A stretch of DNA of 33,302 nt, from positions 1-33,302 of the forward strand of contig CALWZZ010000005.1 in assembly GCA_944386145.1 (NCBI GenBank), read 5' to 3'. The number at the start of each line of letters is the position of its first letter. Positions within the stretch are counted from its first letter, which is position 1. The notes below the pieces were generated by a model. The model saw only the letters and a program-made list of their open reading frames with translations. It searched no databases and had not been told where the DNA came from. The translations under genes were made by a program, and so were the position numbers. This DNA comes from an uncultured Clostridia bacterium (lineage in GTDB: Bacteria > Bacillota > Clostridia > TANB77 > CAG-508). Shown here piece by piece: positions 32,135 to 33,302 of the stretch.

Positions 32135-33217
32135 ATGTGGATAAGTAAGATCAATTTAATTAATTTTAGGAATTATGAAAAAGAAAGTATAGAATTAAAT
32201 AAGCATATAAATGTTTTTTATGGAGAAAATGCACAAGGAAAAACCAATATTATTGAAAGCATTTTTTTATGTAGTATGGGAAAATCTTTTCGAGCAAAAA
32301 AAGATATAGAAATGATTCAACTTGGAAAAGAAAATGCAAGTATAGAAATTTTTTATGAAAAGTCTGATAGATGTGGAAAAATAAAAATAGATATAGCAAA
32401 TAAAAAAAATATTTATTTGAATGGAATTAAATTAAAAAAATTAAGTGAATTATTAGGTAATATTAATGTAGTAATTTTTACACCAGATGATATTCATATT
32501 TTAAAAGGTGGTCCACAAAATAGAAGACGATTTTTAGATATTATGATTAGTCAATTAAAACCAAATTATATGTATAATTTAAATTTATATTTAAAAACAA
32601 TTGAAGAAAGAAATCATTATTTAAGACAAATAAGAGAAGAAAATAAACCTGAAGAATTATTAGATATTTGGGATGAAAAATTAATTGAATATGCAAATGT
32701 AATTTGTGCTTATAGAAAAACATTTATAGAAAAAATTCAGGAAAAAATAACAAACATTCATAAAGAAATTACAGATAATAAAGAAGAAATTAAAATTATA
32801 TATCAAACAGATTGTGCAGATAAAGAAAAATATCGTCAATTATTAAAAGAAAGAAGAAAACTAGATATTATCAAAGGATATACAACAAAAGGGATTCATA
32901 GAGATGATTTTAATATAACAATAAATGATAAAGATTTGAGTACATATGGTTCACAAGGGCAACATAGAACAGCAATCTTATCATTAAAAATGGCAGAGTT
33001 AGATATTATATATGATGAAATTGGAGAATATCCTATTCTTTTATTAGATGATTTTATGTCAGAATTGGATGAAAAAAGAAGAAAACATTTATTAGAAAAA
33101 ATTGAAAATATACAAGTCATTATTACATGTACAGATAAAATAAAACTTGAAAATAAAAATATTTTAATATATAATGTTAAAGACGGAAAAGTTAGAAAAG
33201 AAAATCAAGAGTTTTAG
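32135..33217 (+). CDS. recF: DNA replication and repair protein RecF
   Basis: I choose ATG 32135 (MWISKINLINFRNY), with GGAG six bases upstream, over the in-frame ATG 32123. The 360-residue product has Walker A GENAQGKTNIIE, the signature STYGSQGQHRTAILSLKMAE and Walker B ILLLDDFMSELD, as in RecF SMC-like ATPases. It helps load RecA at gaps with RecO and RecR. A perfect DnaA box (32136-32144) covers the first codons. gyrB follows after 12 nt. Confidence 0.97.
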   Translation: MWISKINLINFRNYEKESIELNKHINVFYGENAQGKTNIIESIFLCSMGKSFRAKKDIEMIQLGKENASIEIFYEKSDRCGKIKIDIANKKNIYLNGIKLKKLSELLGNINVVIFTPDDIHILKGGPQNRRRFLDIMISQLKPNYMYNLNLYLKTIEERNHYLRQIREENKPEELLDIWDEKLIEYANVICAYRKTFIEKIQEKITNIHKEITDNKEEIKIIYQTDCADKEKYRQLLKERRKLDIIKGYTTKGIHRDDFNITINDKDLSTYGSQGQHRTAILSLKMAELDIIYDEIGEYPILLLDDFMSELDEKRRKHLLEKIENIQVIITCTDKIKLENKNILIYNVKDGKVRKENQEF

Positions 33218-33229
33218 GAGGAAGGACAA

Positions 33230-33302
33230 ATGGAAAAATATAATCATAAATATGGTGCAGAACAAATACAAGTATTGGAAGGACTTGAAGCCGTAAGAAA
33301 AA
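33230..33302 (+). CDS. gyrB: DNA gyrase subunit B, 5' end (partial)
   Basis: ATG 33230 follows TAGGAGGAAGG. The 24 visible codons read MEKYNHKYGAEQIQVLEGLE and continue AVRK, the conserved N terminus of GyrB. The gene runs off the right edge. Its place after recF is the standard origin order. Confidence 0.95.
   Translation, partial: MEKYNHKYGAEQIQVLEGLEAVRK

Overview
The window is an oriC-centred piece of a strongly AT-rich Bacillota chromosome, most likely a member of the Clostridia (inferred from gene order, base composition and gene families; no rRNA is present to place it). The replication origin lies around 28.2-30.1 kb. Leftward from it, on the minus strand, runs the classical block rpmH, rnpA, yidD, yidC, jag/khpB, mnmE, mnmG, rsmG, parA (soj), parB (spo0J) and a DUF4446 gene. 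Rightward, on the plus strand, come dnaA, dnaN, recF and the start of gyrB. Almost every gene is therefore co-directional with replication. No noc gene lies next to parA, and no S4-domain yaaA lies between dnaN and recF. In that second place there is about 0.85 kb of extremely AT-rich, repeat-bearing DNA.

Left of the ParAB block are a GT-C type membrane glycosyltransferase and two serine tRNA genes (anticodons GCU and UGA), each tRNA followed by its own hairpin terminator. From 16.0 kb down to 1.2 kb a nearly continuous minus-strand locus encodes a type IV secretion system. It holds three VirB2/T4SS-pilin-like small membrane proteins (one with a large extracytoplasmic domain), a PrgI-family protein, a membrane-anchored protein resembling the N-terminal domain of VirB4/TraC, a VirB4-class ATPase, a VirB6/TrbL-like polytopic protein with a long repetitive hydrophilic tail, two membrane-anchored proteins with putative NTF2-like (VirB8/TcpC-like) domains, and peptidoglycan hydrolases (a zinc amidase, and a lysozyme plus cysteine peptidase). 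No relaxase or VirD4 coupling protein is recognisable here, so the cargo is unknown. Promoters of near-consensus sigma-A form, each with a 17-nt spacer, divide the locus into three transcription units: ectodomain pilin plus pilin 2; pilin 1 alone, closed by a strong terminator; and prgI through the hydrolases.

At the left edge are the end of an unrecognised plus-strand gene, a promoter-terminator pair that could make a very short RNA, and a gene for a J-domain membrane protein whose reading frame is broken.

Three genes (the J-domain gene, the amidase/lysozyme hydrolase and mnmE) each need one +1 frame change to read as an intact family member. This pattern fits consensus sequencing errors or recent mutation, and it deserves checking before any biological reading. 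Other notable structures are a perfect 42-bp inverted repeat between mnmG and rsmG, DnaA boxes on both sides of dnaA, and a perfect DnaA box overlapping the recF start codon.
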